This document shows positions 24,179 through 32,703 of a stretch of DNA of 32,724 nucleotides, in pieces. Each line of letters starts with the position of its first letter. The stretch's first letter is position 1. Source of the stretch: Candidatus Latescibacterota bacterium (lineage in GTDB: Bacteria; Krumholzibacteriota; Krumholzibacteriia; G020349025). The position numbers and the translations under genes are program-made. The stretch lies in the NCBI GenBank assembly GCA_020349025.1, contig CP070763.1:3105761-3138484 (forward strand), written 5' to 3'. The notes under the pieces are model-generated. The model was not told the origin of the DNA. It made no database searches and saw nothing but the letters and a program-made list of their open reading frames with translations.

Positions 24179-25759
24179 TCAAACGTCGCCGTTGTGCGCC
24201 GGCGTGTGTGCAAGACCTGCGCGCGCCGCGACGTCGGTGCGACCGCCGTCCGGCCGAGCGAGCCCTTCGCTCTGGCGCAGTGCAGCGCGCGCGATGCCGC
24301 GCAGCATGCCGCGGAAGATCAGTGCATGCACGAGGTACAGCGCGTACCAGTAGAGCGCCCCCAGCAAGCCACGCGGCTCGAAGAGCGCCGTCTGCCGAAT
24401 GCGCGCACCGGTGGCGACCGGATCCACCTCGAACTGGAGCCACGCGCGCCCCGGGAGCTTCATCTCGGCGTGCAGCCTGAGCAAGCGTGGCGGCTCGCAC
24501 GCCTCCACGCGCCAGAAGTCCACCGTGTCGCCCGTCCGCAGCGTGTCCGGGTGTCGACGCCCGCGACGCATCCCGACGCCACCGACGAGCAGGTCGAGCG
24601 CCCCGCGCAGCCGCCACAGGAAGTTGGCAGAGTACCAGCCGGTGCGTCCGCCGATGCGGACGATCGGCCTGAATGCGTCGGCCGGGCTGCAGGGGACGAC
24701 CGTGTCGCGCGAATCGACGAGGCGCGAGCCGTAGCGGACGCCGCCGTAGGAAGCAAGGCGGCCGCGTGACGAGTAGGCATCCGACCAGCGCGTCAGCGCG
24801 AACTCACGGTCCTCGTTCGCCAGAGCCCGCTCGATGGCGGCTGCGAGGCCGCGTGGGCGCACTCTGAAGGCCTCGAGCGCGGCTGGATCGTTGACCACCG
24901 TGTCGTTGCGAACCCCCTCGATCAGAGCGCTCCCCACGCGGGCGTAGACCGGCGTCACCAGACCGAGCCAGAGGCTGGAGAGCTTCGGGGTGAGGACCGG
25001 AATCGGCAGGATCGTGCGCTTCAAGCCGCGCTGGCGCGCGTACTCCTTCATGATGTCCTGGTAGGAAGCGCGCTCCGCACCGCCGATCTCGAAGGTGCGG
25101 CTCTCCGGCAGCGGGATGTGCAGCGCCTCTTCGAGATAGTCGAGCACGTCTTCGACGGCGATCGGTTGCGCGACGCTACGCACCCACCGCGGTGTCGTCA
25201 TCACCGGGAGGCGTTCCACCAAGGCGCGGATGAGCTCGAAGGACAAGCTCCCCGAGCCGATGATGATCGAGGCGCGCAACTCGACGGTCGGCACGCCGGA
25301 TTGGCGCAGGATGCGGCCCACCTCCTGGCGGCTCTCCAGGTGCGGCGACAGGTCTCCCGGCTGTCCCAGGCCGCCGAGATAGATGATGCGACGCAGCCCG
25401 TTCTCGCGCGCGGCCGTGGCGAAGTTGTGCGCCGCTTTGCGATCCGCGTCGGCGAAGTGGGCCCCGGTGCCCCCCATCGCGTGCACGAGGTAGAACGCGG
25501 TGTCGATCCCCTCGAGGGCGCGGCGCAGTGTGTCGATCTGCGCGACATCCCCCTCGACGACCTCCGTGCTCGCTTCGACACGCTCGAGCAGCTGCAGGGG
25601 CCGGCGTGCCAGGCATCGAACCTCGAACGGCGCGGACTCGAGGCGAGTGAGAAGACGTCCACCGATGTAGCCCGTGGCGCCCGTGAGAAGCACGCGGCGC
25701 GGTTGGTAACGCCGAGCGCCCTGCATGGTCGCGGCACTCTCGGGTGTGCCTCTGCTCAT
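24179..25759 (-). CDS. SDR-DUF2867 fusion, NAD(P)-binding oxidoreductase
   Basis: 526 aa. An extended-type NAD(P)-binding domain begins with GATGYIG (residues 27-33) and continues with VEGDVAQ, YLVHAMGG and RIIYLGGLGQ, as in YbjT-like proteins. From about residue 345 follows DUF2867, an SRPBCC/START-like ligand-binding domain, ending in a hydrophobic helix near residues 470-490. The start at 25759 is supported by a 4-bp overlap (ATGA) with the stop of the upstream TIGR01777 gene. An internal ATG at 25726 is less likely. Members of this fusion family are found near photolyase genes in several proteobacteria. A membrane-lipid or quinone-related substrate has been suggested by context only; the reaction is unknown. 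Confidence 0.87.
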   Translation of the reverse strand: MSRGTPESAATMQGARRYQPRRVLLTGATGYIGGRLLTRLESAPFEVRCLARRPLQLLERVEASTEVVEGDVAQIDTLRRALEGIDTAFYLVHAMGGTGAHFADADRKAAHNFATAARENGLRRIIYLGGLGQPGDLSPHLESRQEVGRILRQSGVPTVELRASIIIGSGSLSFELIRALVERLPVMTTPRWVRSVAQPIAVEDVLDYLEEALHIPLPESRTFEIGGAERASYQDIMKEYARQRGLKRTILPIPVLTPKLSSLWLGLVTPVYARVGSALIEGVRNDTVVNDPAALEAFRVRPRGLAAAIERALANEDREFALTRWSDAYSSRGRLASYGGVRYGSRLVDSRDTVVPCSPADAFRPIVRIGGRTGWYSANFLWRLRGALDLLVGGVGMRRGRRHPDTLRTGDTVDFWRVEACEPPRLLRLHAEMKLPGRAWLQFEVDPVATGARIRQTALFEPRGLLGALYWYALYLVHALIFRGMLRGIARAALRQSEGLARPDGGRTDVAARAGLAHTPAHNGDV

Positions 25760-27132
25760 GTCGGATCCGATCGGCCCAGGAGGTGCCGGAGCGCCTCCTC
25801 GAGTTGCGGGTGCTGGAACGAGTGACCGCGATCGAGGAGCTTCTGCGGCTGGACGCGGGCACTGGAGAGCAGCGTCGCTTCCGCCATCTCTCCGAAGAGC
25901 GCGCGCGCCACGAATGCCGGAAGCGGCACCAGCGTCGGGCGCCGCAGAACTTTCCCCAGCGTTCGCGTGAACTCGGCGTTGGTCACCGGCGTCGGGGCCA
26001 CGGCGTTCACGGGACCCTCGAGCGACTCGTCGGTGAGGGCGCGAAGAATGACGTGGATGGCGTCGTCGATCCCGATCCAGCTGATGTACTGCTTGCCGCC
26101 CCCGATGACGCCCCCGCCTCCCATGCGGAACGGAGGCAGCATACGAGCCAACGGCCCGCCGCGCGGGCTGAGCACGATGCCGAAGCGAAGGTGCACGACG
26201 CGAATCCCCGCTCTTCGCGCCGGCTCCGCCGCCGCCTCCCAGTCGCGGCACACCTCGGCCAGAAAACCGGATCCCGCCGCACTGCTCTCGTCGAGCCGCT
26301 CGTCGCCCTGTTCGCCGTAGAAACCGATCGCGGAGGCGCAGACGAGCGTGCGGGGTGGAGAGCTCATCGCGGCGAGTCGCTCCGCCAGCAAGCGCGTGCT
26401 CTGCACGCGACTGTTCCGGATCTCCTGCTTCTTGGCACTCGTCCAGCGCGAGCCAATGTTCTCCCCTGCGAGGTGCACGATGGCGTCGATCCCCTCCAGA
26501 GCGTCGGTGTCGATCGTGCCCGAGGCCGGATCCCAGACGTGGTCGGCACCGCGGCTGCGCGAGCGTCCGAGGCGACGCATGCGATGCCCCCCCGCGGTCA
26601 GAAAGGGGATCAGCGTAGAGCCCACCAGACCGCTTGCGCCGCTGATGAGAACGTTCATGACTTCACCATCCCGACGCGCCATGGAGAGCGCTTGCAGGTC
26701 AGCACAGGTGACCCGGTGCCGATACGCGAAGAGGCGCTGCAGCTTATCACGAACCAGAGCGCCAGCCACGAACCGCCCGACCTTGCCCCACGGCAGCTCG
26801 TATTCGATCTGGTCTTCCAGGACAGTGTGGCCCGTGTCGACCGGCCCGAAACGGTGCGAGTGGTTCCAGGAGCGGAATGGGCCTTTCTCCTGTGCATCGC
26901 GGAACCCTCGTCCGACTTCGCACCCCACGTGCCGGGCAACCCAGCGGCGGCGAAACGGCCCCACGCGCAGCAACAGTTCGACACGCCGATTCTCGAAGCG
27001 GCCGTGCGTCGAGATGACCTCGACGTTCTCCCACGGTGGGGTCAGTCGCTCGATCGCACCGGGCTGTGCGTGCCATTGATACACGTCGGTCGCATTCGCA
27101 TCGACCAGCGTTCGCCTCGTGAAGGTCGCCAA
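25756..27132 (-). CDS. TIGR01777-family SDR (YfcH-like) with N-terminal SRPBCC domain
   Basis: 458 aa. Residues 1-150 form an SRPBCC/polyketide-cyclase-like domain (beginning ATFTRRTLVD, with WHAQPGAIERLTPPWENV). Residues 159-458 form the TIGR01777 epimerase-like SDR, with GASGLVG (165-171), VHLAGENIGSRW and CASAIGFYG. The longer frame opens at GTG 27201, inside a hairpin. TTG 27132, with GGGAG 8 nt upstream, begins exactly where the SRPBCC domain begins and is preferred. Its stop overlaps the next start by 4 bp. It is the first gene of the six-gene run to 19741. The homologue E. coli YfcH has no settled function. The following gene has the same two kinds of domain in opposite order. Confidence 0.86.
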   Translation of the reverse strand: MATFTRRTLVDANATDVYQWHAQPGAIERLTPPWENVEVISTHGRFENRRVELLLRVGPFRRRWVARHVGCEVGRGFRDAQEKGPFRSWNHSHRFGPVDTGHTVLEDQIEYELPWGKVGRFVAGALVRDKLQRLFAYRHRVTCADLQALSMARRDGEVMNVLISGASGLVGSTLIPFLTAGGHRMRRLGRSRSRGADHVWDPASGTIDTDALEGIDAIVHLAGENIGSRWTSAKKQEIRNSRVQSTRLLAERLAAMSSPPRTLVCASAIGFYGEQGDERLDESSAAGSGFLAEVCRDWEAAAEPARRAGIRVVHLRFGIVLSPRGGPLARMLPPFRMGGGGVIGGGKQYISWIGIDDAIHVILRALTDESLEGPVNAVAPTPVTNAEFTRTLGKVLRRPTLVPLPAFVARALFGEMAEATLLSSARVQPQKLLDRGHSFQHPQLEEALRHLLGRSDPT

Positions 27133-27176
27133 GATCGCATCTCCCGCTGTCGGCTGCAAACGAGACCGGATGTGAA

Positions 27177-27205
27177 GCGAGCGGGCCCCCAGGCGGCCCA
27201 CTCGC
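27177..27205 (-). terminator. Hairpin after the DUF4397 gene, possible terminator
   Basis: GCGAGCGGGCC (27177-27187) pairs with GGCCCACTCGC (27195-27205) over 11 bp, with one G-U wobble on the minus strand and a 7-nt loop. It starts 25 nt after the DUF4397 stop. The downstream bases on the minus strand (TTCACAT) are a poor T-run, so termination may be partial. It separates the DUF4397 gene from the six-gene run. Confidence 0.45.
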
Positions 27206-27229
27206 TCGGCGTCGATACGCTCTGCCGAT

Positions 27230-27991
27230 TCAGTTCACATCGATGCGTGCCACGCTGCCATCCTGCAGCTGTGCGAGCAGGAATGGCGTTCCACTCTGAT
27301 CGGTGACGGCGAACACGTTCGCGATCGTCCCGCCCGGCAGTGCCGGGAGACTGAACACGACATCGGGCGTCGCATCGTTGTTGACGTCGAAGCCGAGTGT
27401 GTAGGCACCTGCGGGAAGATCGAAGTAAGGCCCGACGGCGCTGAAGTCCACGTCCTCGTACAGAATGGAGGGCGCGCCGGAGCTCGGAATGTTCCAGATG
27501 TCCACCTGACCGATGCCGACAGCGGTGTGGATCGCACGAACGCGAATCTTGTCACTCGCCAAGCCTTCCAGCTCGTCGACCAGTGCGAGAGGAGCGATTT
27601 GGAACAGCGAGTTGTACGCCACTGCCGTATACGACCTGTCGGCATCGAGGGCCAAGCTCGGAACCGTGAGCACGGCCTGGTCGATGGCGTCGCCGTGCGC
27701 GGCGATGTCGATGCGGTAGCTTCCTGCGTCGACCAGCACGTAGGCGGTCCCGCTCTGGAACTCGAGGTTGGAGACCACCGGTGTCGAGGCCGAGTTCAGG
27801 AAGACGTCGACGCCAGGAGCGTCCGGCGACAGGTGCAGCACGCGCAGTTTGGCCTGACCCGGGTCGTTCGGAAGCATGGGGTTTTCGGCCTCGTCGTCGC
27901 CGCAACCGGCCACGACGAAGATGGACGTCAGGGCGATCGCCGTCAGCGCCATCAGCGCCCGTGAGTTGCTATTGCTTCTCGAGATCCTCAT
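27230..27991 (-). CDS. DUF4397-domain lipoprotein
   Basis: 253 aa. A signal peptide ends in a lipobox (VAGC, Cys30), followed by a short acidic linker. The rest holds two related beta-rich halves of the DUF4397 type: the first begins KLRVLHLSPDAPGVDVFLN (about residue 48), and the second begins IRVRAIHTAVGIGQVDIW (about residue 150). Each is followed by an AGSYRIDI- or AGAYTLGF-like strand. Such proteins sit at the cell surface or periplasm in many bacteria; no activity is established. ATG 27991 is chosen because GGAGGAG lies 7 nt upstream. It is divergent from the second RND operon and is followed by a hairpin at 27177-27205. Confidence 0.87.
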   Translation of the reverse strand: MRISRSNSNSRALMALTAIALTSIFVVAGCGDDEAENPMLPNDPGQAKLRVLHLSPDAPGVDVFLNSASTPVVSNLEFQSGTAYVLVDAGSYRIDIAAHGDAIDQAVLTVPSLALDADRSYTAVAYNSLFQIAPLALVDELEGLASDKIRVRAIHTAVGIGQVDIWNIPSSGAPSILYEDVDFSAVGPYFDLPAGAYTLGFDVNNDATPDVVFSLPALPGGTIANVFAVTDQSGTPFLLAQLQDGSVARIDVN

Positions 27992-28347
27992 CGCTCGCTC
28001 CTCCGATAGTTTCATGTCACGGAACCTTCTTGATTCCCTCGGCTGTCTCCCGTGCATTCGAAGCCCGACCCGCGGTTGGATGCGGGGACCTGGCACCGAA
28101 GCCGGCTGGCCCCGGGCGCAGACTCGGGCCCGATCTCTAAGGGATTGTAACGATTGACGTTGAGGCGATCGGATCGGCCGACTGACCGATGCCGAGGCGG
28201 TACAAAATCGTGACGACGCCTTTGGGAGTTCGAGGCCGTATAGTCTTCTGGAACCTGATCGCAGTGCGGGACCGACCACAGGGGATGCCCCGTCGCGGGT
28301 TCCCTCCTATAATCGAGATTCGACCCGCCACAACACGGAAGCAGGAG
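27992..28347. other. Divergent intergenic region between DUF4397 and the second RND operon
   Basis: No gene is supported in these 356 nt. It is less GC-biased than its surroundings. Minus-strand TACAAT (complement of ATTGTA at 28144-28149) could be a -10 for DUF4397, and plus-strand TATAGT (28239-28244) and TATAAT (28308-28313) could be -10 boxes for the RND operon. No matching -35 boxes stand out. An imperfect palindrome around TCGGCCGA (about 28173-28190) may be a protein-binding site. Confidence 0.4.
28295..28328 (+). promoter_or_regulatory. Consensus -10 box flanked by inverted arms, RND operon 2
   Basis: A perfect TATAAT (28308-28313) lies 35 nt before ATG 28348. The arms GCGGGT (28295-28300) and ACCCGC (28323-28328) flank it symmetrically enough to suggest an operator or an early leader hairpin. 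The -35 region (about 28285-28290, ATGCCC) is poor, which suits an activated or weak promoter. No regulator gene is adjacent. Confidence 0.5.
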
Positions 28348-29442
28348 ATGCATTTGAGACTGTCACGTACGCTGGTCGCATCGGCGGCTCTGGCGTGTGC
28401 CGCTTCAGACGCAATGGCGCAAGGACCACCCCCTTCACCGGTGGGCTATACCGAAGCGCGCGAGCACGAGGTGCGGCAGAACGTGCGCCTGCCCGGCACC
28501 GTCGAGGCGCAGACCGCGAGCCCGGTGACGAGTGAGGTGCAGGGCTTCGTGGTGCGTCTGATCGCGCACGAAGGCCAGCATGTACGCGTGGGGGATCCGC
28601 TCGCACAGTTGCGCACCACAAACCTCGACCTGCGGTTGCAGGCTGAAAAGGGACAGCTGAAAGAAGCGGAGGCGCGCCTGGCACGCGCCCGTCTGGCACT
28701 CGCACGCAACAAGCGCTTGATGGAGCAGGATCTCGTCGCCCAGGAAGATCTCGACGACTCGCAGGCGGAGTTCCGCGCCTGGGAGGGACGCGTCGAGCAG
28801 ACGCGCGCCAACATCGAGCGTATCGAGCTGGATCTTGAGCGCTGCACGATTCGCGCGCCCTTTGCGGGGGCCGTCGTCGCCGAGCACATCGACGTGGGGA
28901 GCTGGCTGCGCGTCGGCGACCCCGTCGTCGCGCTCGTCTCGACGGACCTTCTGGAGGTTCGTGTTCTGGTGCCGGGCCGTTACTTCCACATGCTGCAGCT
29001 CGGGGAGCGCGCCAGCATCGAGGTCGAGGGCAACCCGCCCCACGCGATTCCCGGGAGTGTGAGCGCCATCATTCCGCAAGCGGACGTGCGCGCGCGGGTG
29101 TTTCCGATCAAGCTGAGCCTTGTCGACTCGGTGGGCGGGAGCGGTGCCACGCGCGTTGCCGCCGGCATGCTCGTCCACGTCGACCTGCCGATCGGAAGCA
29201 ACGAGCTGGCGACGGTCGTGCCCAAGGACGCGATCGTCACGCAGGGCCACGAGCGCGTCGTCTTCGTCATCCAGGAGGACGACACGGTGCAACGCCGCTC
29301 GGTGCGCACGCTCGGAGGAATCGGCTCCTGGGTTGCGGTGCACGGGATTCGGAGCGGTGAAAAGGTCGTGACGCGCGGCAACGAGCGTATCTTCCCGGGC
29401 CAGAAGGTGCAGGGGACGCGCGAGGAGTACGCCCTGCGATGA
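28348..29442 (+). CDS. RND periplasmic adaptor (membrane fusion protein), system 2
   Basis: 364 aa. An N-terminal signal peptide with probable cleavage after AMA (about residue 24) is followed by a lipoyl half (TSEVQGFVVRL), an alpha-hairpin (about residues 90-155), the second lipoyl half (RCTIRAPFAGAVVAEHI) and the beta-barrel/membrane-proximal domain. All adaptor elements are intact, unlike the first system. ATG 28348 has GGAAG at 28337-28341; the TTG at 28354 has AGGAG at better spacing and cannot be excluded. The stop overlaps the permease start (ATGA). It connects its permease to an outer-membrane channel encoded elsewhere, possibly the OprM-like gene at 748-2280. Confidence 0.9.
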   Translation: MHLRLSRTLVASAALACAASDAMAQGPPPSPVGYTEAREHEVRQNVRLPGTVEAQTASPVTSEVQGFVVRLIAHEGQHVRVGDPLAQLRTTNLDLRLQAEKGQLKEAEARLARARLALARNKRLMEQDLVAQEDLDDSQAEFRAWEGRVEQTRANIERIELDLERCTIRAPFAGAVVAEHIDVGSWLRVGDPVVALVSTDLLEVRVLVPGRYFHMLQLGERASIEVEGNPPHAIPGSVSAIIPQADVRARVFPIKLSLVDSVGGSGATRVAAGMLVHVDLPIGSNELATVVPKDAIVTQGHERVVFVIQEDDTVQRRSVRTLGGIGSWVAVHGIRSGEKVVTRGNERIFPGQKVQGTREEYALR

Positions 29443-32400
29443 AGATCATCCATGCCGCAATCCGCTTTCCGGTGACCACCGCCGTCGGCGTCATCCTCGT
29501 CGTGATGTTCGGCACGCTTGCAATCTTCCGTATTCCGGTGCAGCTGACACCGAACGTCGAAGAGCCCGAGATCAGCGTCACGACGATCTGGCCCGGAGCC
29601 AGCCCACAGGAGATCGAGCGCGAGATCATCGACGAGCAGGAGGAGCAGCTCAAATCCCTCGAGGGCCTGCGCAAGATGGAAAGCTCGAGCTCCGACAGCC
29701 GCGGCAACATCACGCTGACGTTCCAGGTCGGCAGTGACCTGGATGCCGCCCTGCTGCGGACTTCCAACCGCTTGGAGCAAGTTCCTTCCTACCCGCCCGA
29801 CGCGGAGAAGCCGATCATCCGCAGCGTCGGCGCGAACCAGGGGGCCATTGCCTGGTTCGTTCTGTACCCGGCCGCCGACGGCGGCCTCGAAGGGGACATT
29901 GCCACGCAGTACGACTTCGCCGACGACGTCATCAAGCCCGCCTTCGAGCGCGTCTCCGGCGTCGCCGCCTGCAACATCTACGGTGGTCGTGAGCGTGAGA
30001 TGCAGGTGATCGTTGATCCGGCCCGGCTCGCCGCGCGCCAGGTGACGCTGAACGAGCTGGCGGCCGCGATCGACCGTGAGAATCGCAACTTCAGCGGCGG
30101 CGACTTCGACGAAGGCAAACGTCGCTACATCGTGCGCACGGTGGGTGAGTACGAGTCCCCGGAGGACATCGAGCAGATCGTCGTCGCCGTTCGCAACGGC
30201 GTCCCCGTCTACCTGCGCGACGTCGCCACGGCGCAGCTCGGATACCACAAGCCGCGCGCGCAGGTCTTCATGATGGGGACGCAGGTTCTCGCCATCAACG
30301 CGATCAAGGAACCGAACGCCAACGTTCTGGACACCATGGCCGAGCTCGGCGTGGTGGCGGAAGATCTGAACCAGCACGAGCTGGCGCCGCGCGGGCTTGA
30401 GATGCTTCAGGTCTACGACGAGACCGAGTACATCAAGAGCTCGATCGCGCTGGTGAAGCAGAGCCTCTTGATCGGTGGCATCCTGGCCATCACGGTGCTG
30501 CTACTCTATCTACGCAGCGCCACGAGCACACTCGTGATCGCGGTTGCGATCCCGATCAGCGTCATCGGCGCTTTCCTGATGATGTCGTGGTTCGGGCGCA
30601 CGCTGAACGTGATCAGCTTGGCCGGCATGGCGTTCGCGGTCGGCATGGTGGTCGACAACTCGATCGTCGTGCTGGAGAACATCTACCGGCATCGGCAGAT
30701 GGGCAAGTCGCGCGCACAGGCGGCGCACGACGCGGCGAGCGAGGTGTGGGGCGCCGTGCTGGCAAGCACGCTCACCACCATTGCCGTCTTCGTGCCGATC
30801 GCGTTCATCCAGGAGGAGGTGGGACAGCTTTTCGGCGACATCGCCATTGCCATCTCCTGTGCGGTCGGACTGAGTCTCCTGGTGTCGATCACGGTGATTC
30901 CGACACTCTCCGCGAAGATCCTCGGCGGCAGGCGTGACGGCGCCACCAGGGCCGGGCACCGGAGCCTCTGGGGTGGGACGCGTCTGGCAGGTCGGCTCAA
31001 CGACGCGCTCACCAACAGCGTGTACGGGATCACGCGCTCCAACTTCAGGCGCATCGCCGTCATTCTCCTGCTCACGACGACTTCGCTCGTCGCCAGCTGG
31101 CTTTTGATGCCGAAGACGGAGTACCTGCCGACCGGAAACACGAACTTCCTGTTCGGTTTCATGCTGCCACCCCCCGGGCTCAACCTCGAGGAGGTGGCTG
31201 CAATGCACGACGTCTTCAAGGAGGAGCTCGAGCACCTGTGGTCGGAAACGCCAGGTTCGCCCAGAGCCGAAGAGCTGCCGGGAGGCGGCATCAAGAGTCA
31301 GTTCTTCGTCGCACTGAACGCGCAGGCCTTCATGGGTGCGCGTGCCAACGATCCCCTGCGGGTCCGGGAGCTGATCCCGGAGTTTCGCCGCATCAACGGC
31401 AAGATTCCCGGCACGATCTTCGTCATCAACCAATCGAGCCTCTTCCAGCGGGGTATCGGCCAGGGACGCAACATCGACATCGAAATCACCGGTCCCGATC
31501 TCAACCAGCTCATCGGGCTGGGAGGAGAGGTGTTCGCCAAGGTGCGCCAGGAGCTGCCGGGAGCGCAGGCGCGCCCCATCCCCAGTCTCGACCTCGGCAA
31601 CCCCGAGGTGCGCGTGCGCACACACCGTCGACGTGCTGCCGAGCTCGGTCTGTCGAATCGCGATCTGGGATTCGCGGTCAGCGCTCTCGTCGATGGAGCC
31701 AAGGCGAGCGAGTTCCAGTACGAAGGGCGCGCGCTCGACCTGGAAATCAAGGCGGAGCAGAACGGTGCGCACCGCACCCACCTGATCGAACAGTTCCCGA
31801 TCTCGACGCCGTCCGGCGACCTCGTGACCCTGGGATCCGTGGCCGACATCGACGTGGTCACCGGTCCGGTCACGATCAACCACAGCGAGAGGCAGCGCAC
31901 GATCACGATCCAGGTGACGCCGGAACGCGAGACCCCACTCGAGGTCGCGATGGAGACGATCGAGGCCAAGATACTCGACCCGATCCGTGAGCAGGGGCGC
32001 CTCGGCGGGCTCTACAGCGCCACACTGAGCGGTACCGCCGACAAGCTGTCACAGACGTGGGGCTCGCTGCGCTTCAACTTCCTTCTGGCCATCGTCATCA
32101 CCTACCTGCTCCTGGCAGCGCTGTTCGAGAACTTTATCTACCCCTTCGTGATCATGTTCAGCGTCCCACTCGCCGCTTTCGGCGGCATTCTCGGACTTGC
32201 GGTCGTCAACCTGTTCACGTTCCAGGCCCTCGACACGCTCACGATGCTGGGATTCATCATCCTCGTCGGCACTGTCGTGAACAACGCCATCCTCATCGTG
32301 CATCAAACGCTCAACCACATGCGCAACGACGGCCTCGCCTCCAAGGAAGCGATCCGGGAGTCTGTGCGCACGCGCATCCGGCCGATTTTCATGAGCGTCA

Positions 32401-32627
32401 GCACTTCCGTGTGCGGCATGCTGCCGCTCGTGCTCTTTCCGGGCGCCGGCTCCGAGCTCTACCGGGGGTTGGGCAGCGTCGTCGTCGGGGGGCTCCTGGT
32501 ATCGACGTTCTTCACCCTGCTTCTCGTTCCCGCGGTGCTGAGCGTGATGCTCGACGTACGCTTCGGGGCCGAAGCGTGGCTGCGTCGCTTGCTGGGACTG
32601 CGCCCCAGCGCCGAGCAGGTCGGCTGA
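29439..32627 (+). CDS. RND efflux permease, system 2
   Basis: 1062 aa, full length. The first membrane helix is at residues 9-27, with two large periplasmic loops and membrane bundles around residues 340-500 and 870-1035. The TM4 proton-relay site reads VVDNSIVVLEN (D406, N407), so the second of the two AcrB-type aspartates is Asn. This variant is common in a large subgroup of RND pumps. TM10 contains GTVVNNAILIVHQ, with Asn in the region of the AcrB lysine. ATG 29439 overlaps the adaptor stop. No regulator or outer-membrane factor accompanies the pair. It is only distantly similar to the permease at 3584, so this is not a recent duplication. The substrate is unknown. Confidence 0.92.
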   Translation: MKIIHAAIRFPVTTAVGVILVVMFGTLAIFRIPVQLTPNVEEPEISVTTIWPGASPQEIEREIIDEQEEQLKSLEGLRKMESSSSDSRGNITLTFQVGSDLDAALLRTSNRLEQVPSYPPDAEKPIIRSVGANQGAIAWFVLYPAADGGLEGDIATQYDFADDVIKPAFERVSGVAACNIYGGREREMQVIVDPARLAARQVTLNELAAAIDRENRNFSGGDFDEGKRRYIVRTVGEYESPEDIEQIVVAVRNGVPVYLRDVATAQLGYHKPRAQVFMMGTQVLAINAIKEPNANVLDTMAELGVVAEDLNQHELAPRGLEMLQVYDETEYIKSSIALVKQSLLIGGILAITVLLLYLRSATSTLVIAVAIPISVIGAFLMMSWFGRTLNVISLAGMAFAVGMVVDNSIVVLENIYRHRQMGKSRAQAAHDAASEVWGAVLASTLTTIAVFVPIAFIQEEVGQLFGDIAIAISCAVGLSLLVSITVIPTLSAKILGGRRDGATRAGHRSLWGGTRLAGRLNDALTNSVYGITRSNFRRIAVILLLTTTSLVASWLLMPKTEYLPTGNTNFLFGFMLPPPGLNLEEVAAMHDVFKEELEHLWSETPGSPRAEELPGGGIKSQFFVALNAQAFMGARANDPLRVRELIPEFRRINGKIPGTIFVINQSSLFQRGIGQGRNIDIEITGPDLNQLIGLGGEVFAKVRQELPGAQARPIPSLDLGNPEVRVRTHRRRAAELGLSNRDLGFAVSALVDGAKASEFQYEGRALDLEIKAEQNGAHRTHLIEQFPISTPSGDLVTLGSVADIDVVTGPVTINHSERQRTITIQVTPERETPLEVAMETIEAKILDPIREQGRLGGLYSATLSGTADKLSQTWGSLRFNFLLAIVITYLLLAALFENFIYPFVIMFSVPLAAFGGILGLAVVNLFTFQALDTLTMLGFIILVGTVVNNAILIVHQTLNHMRNDGLASKEAIRESVRTRIRPIFMSVSTSVCGMLPLVLFPGAGSELYRGLGSVVVGGLLVSTFFTLLLVPAVLSVMLDVRFGAEAWLRRLLGLRPSAEQVG

Positions 32628-32667
32628 CCCGTCGAGCACGCCTGCACGAACTTGGACGCCAAGAGAA

Positions 32668-32703
32668 CCGCCCCAGCGCAGGTGCGTTGGGGCGGAGTCT
32701 TTG
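32668..32703 (+). terminator. Rho-independent terminator of RND operon 2
   Basis: CCGCCCCAGCGC (32668-32679) pairs with GCGTTGGGGCGG (32684-32695) over 12 bp with one G-U wobble and an AGGT loop. It is followed by AGTCTTTG containing a short T-run. It starts 41 nt after the permease stop. The stem strength and position make this the clearest terminator in the window. Nothing else is seen in 32628-32724. Confidence 0.85.

Noticed and set aside
25744..27306. 520-codon plus-strand frame opposite the TIGR01777 gene
   Set aside because: The minus strand encodes a convincing SRPBCC-SDR protein; the plus frame has no domain signature.
3584..32627. The two RND permeases considered as a recent duplication flanking the region
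   Set aside because: The proteins differ throughout, including the proton-relay residues and TM10, and their operons are organised differently.
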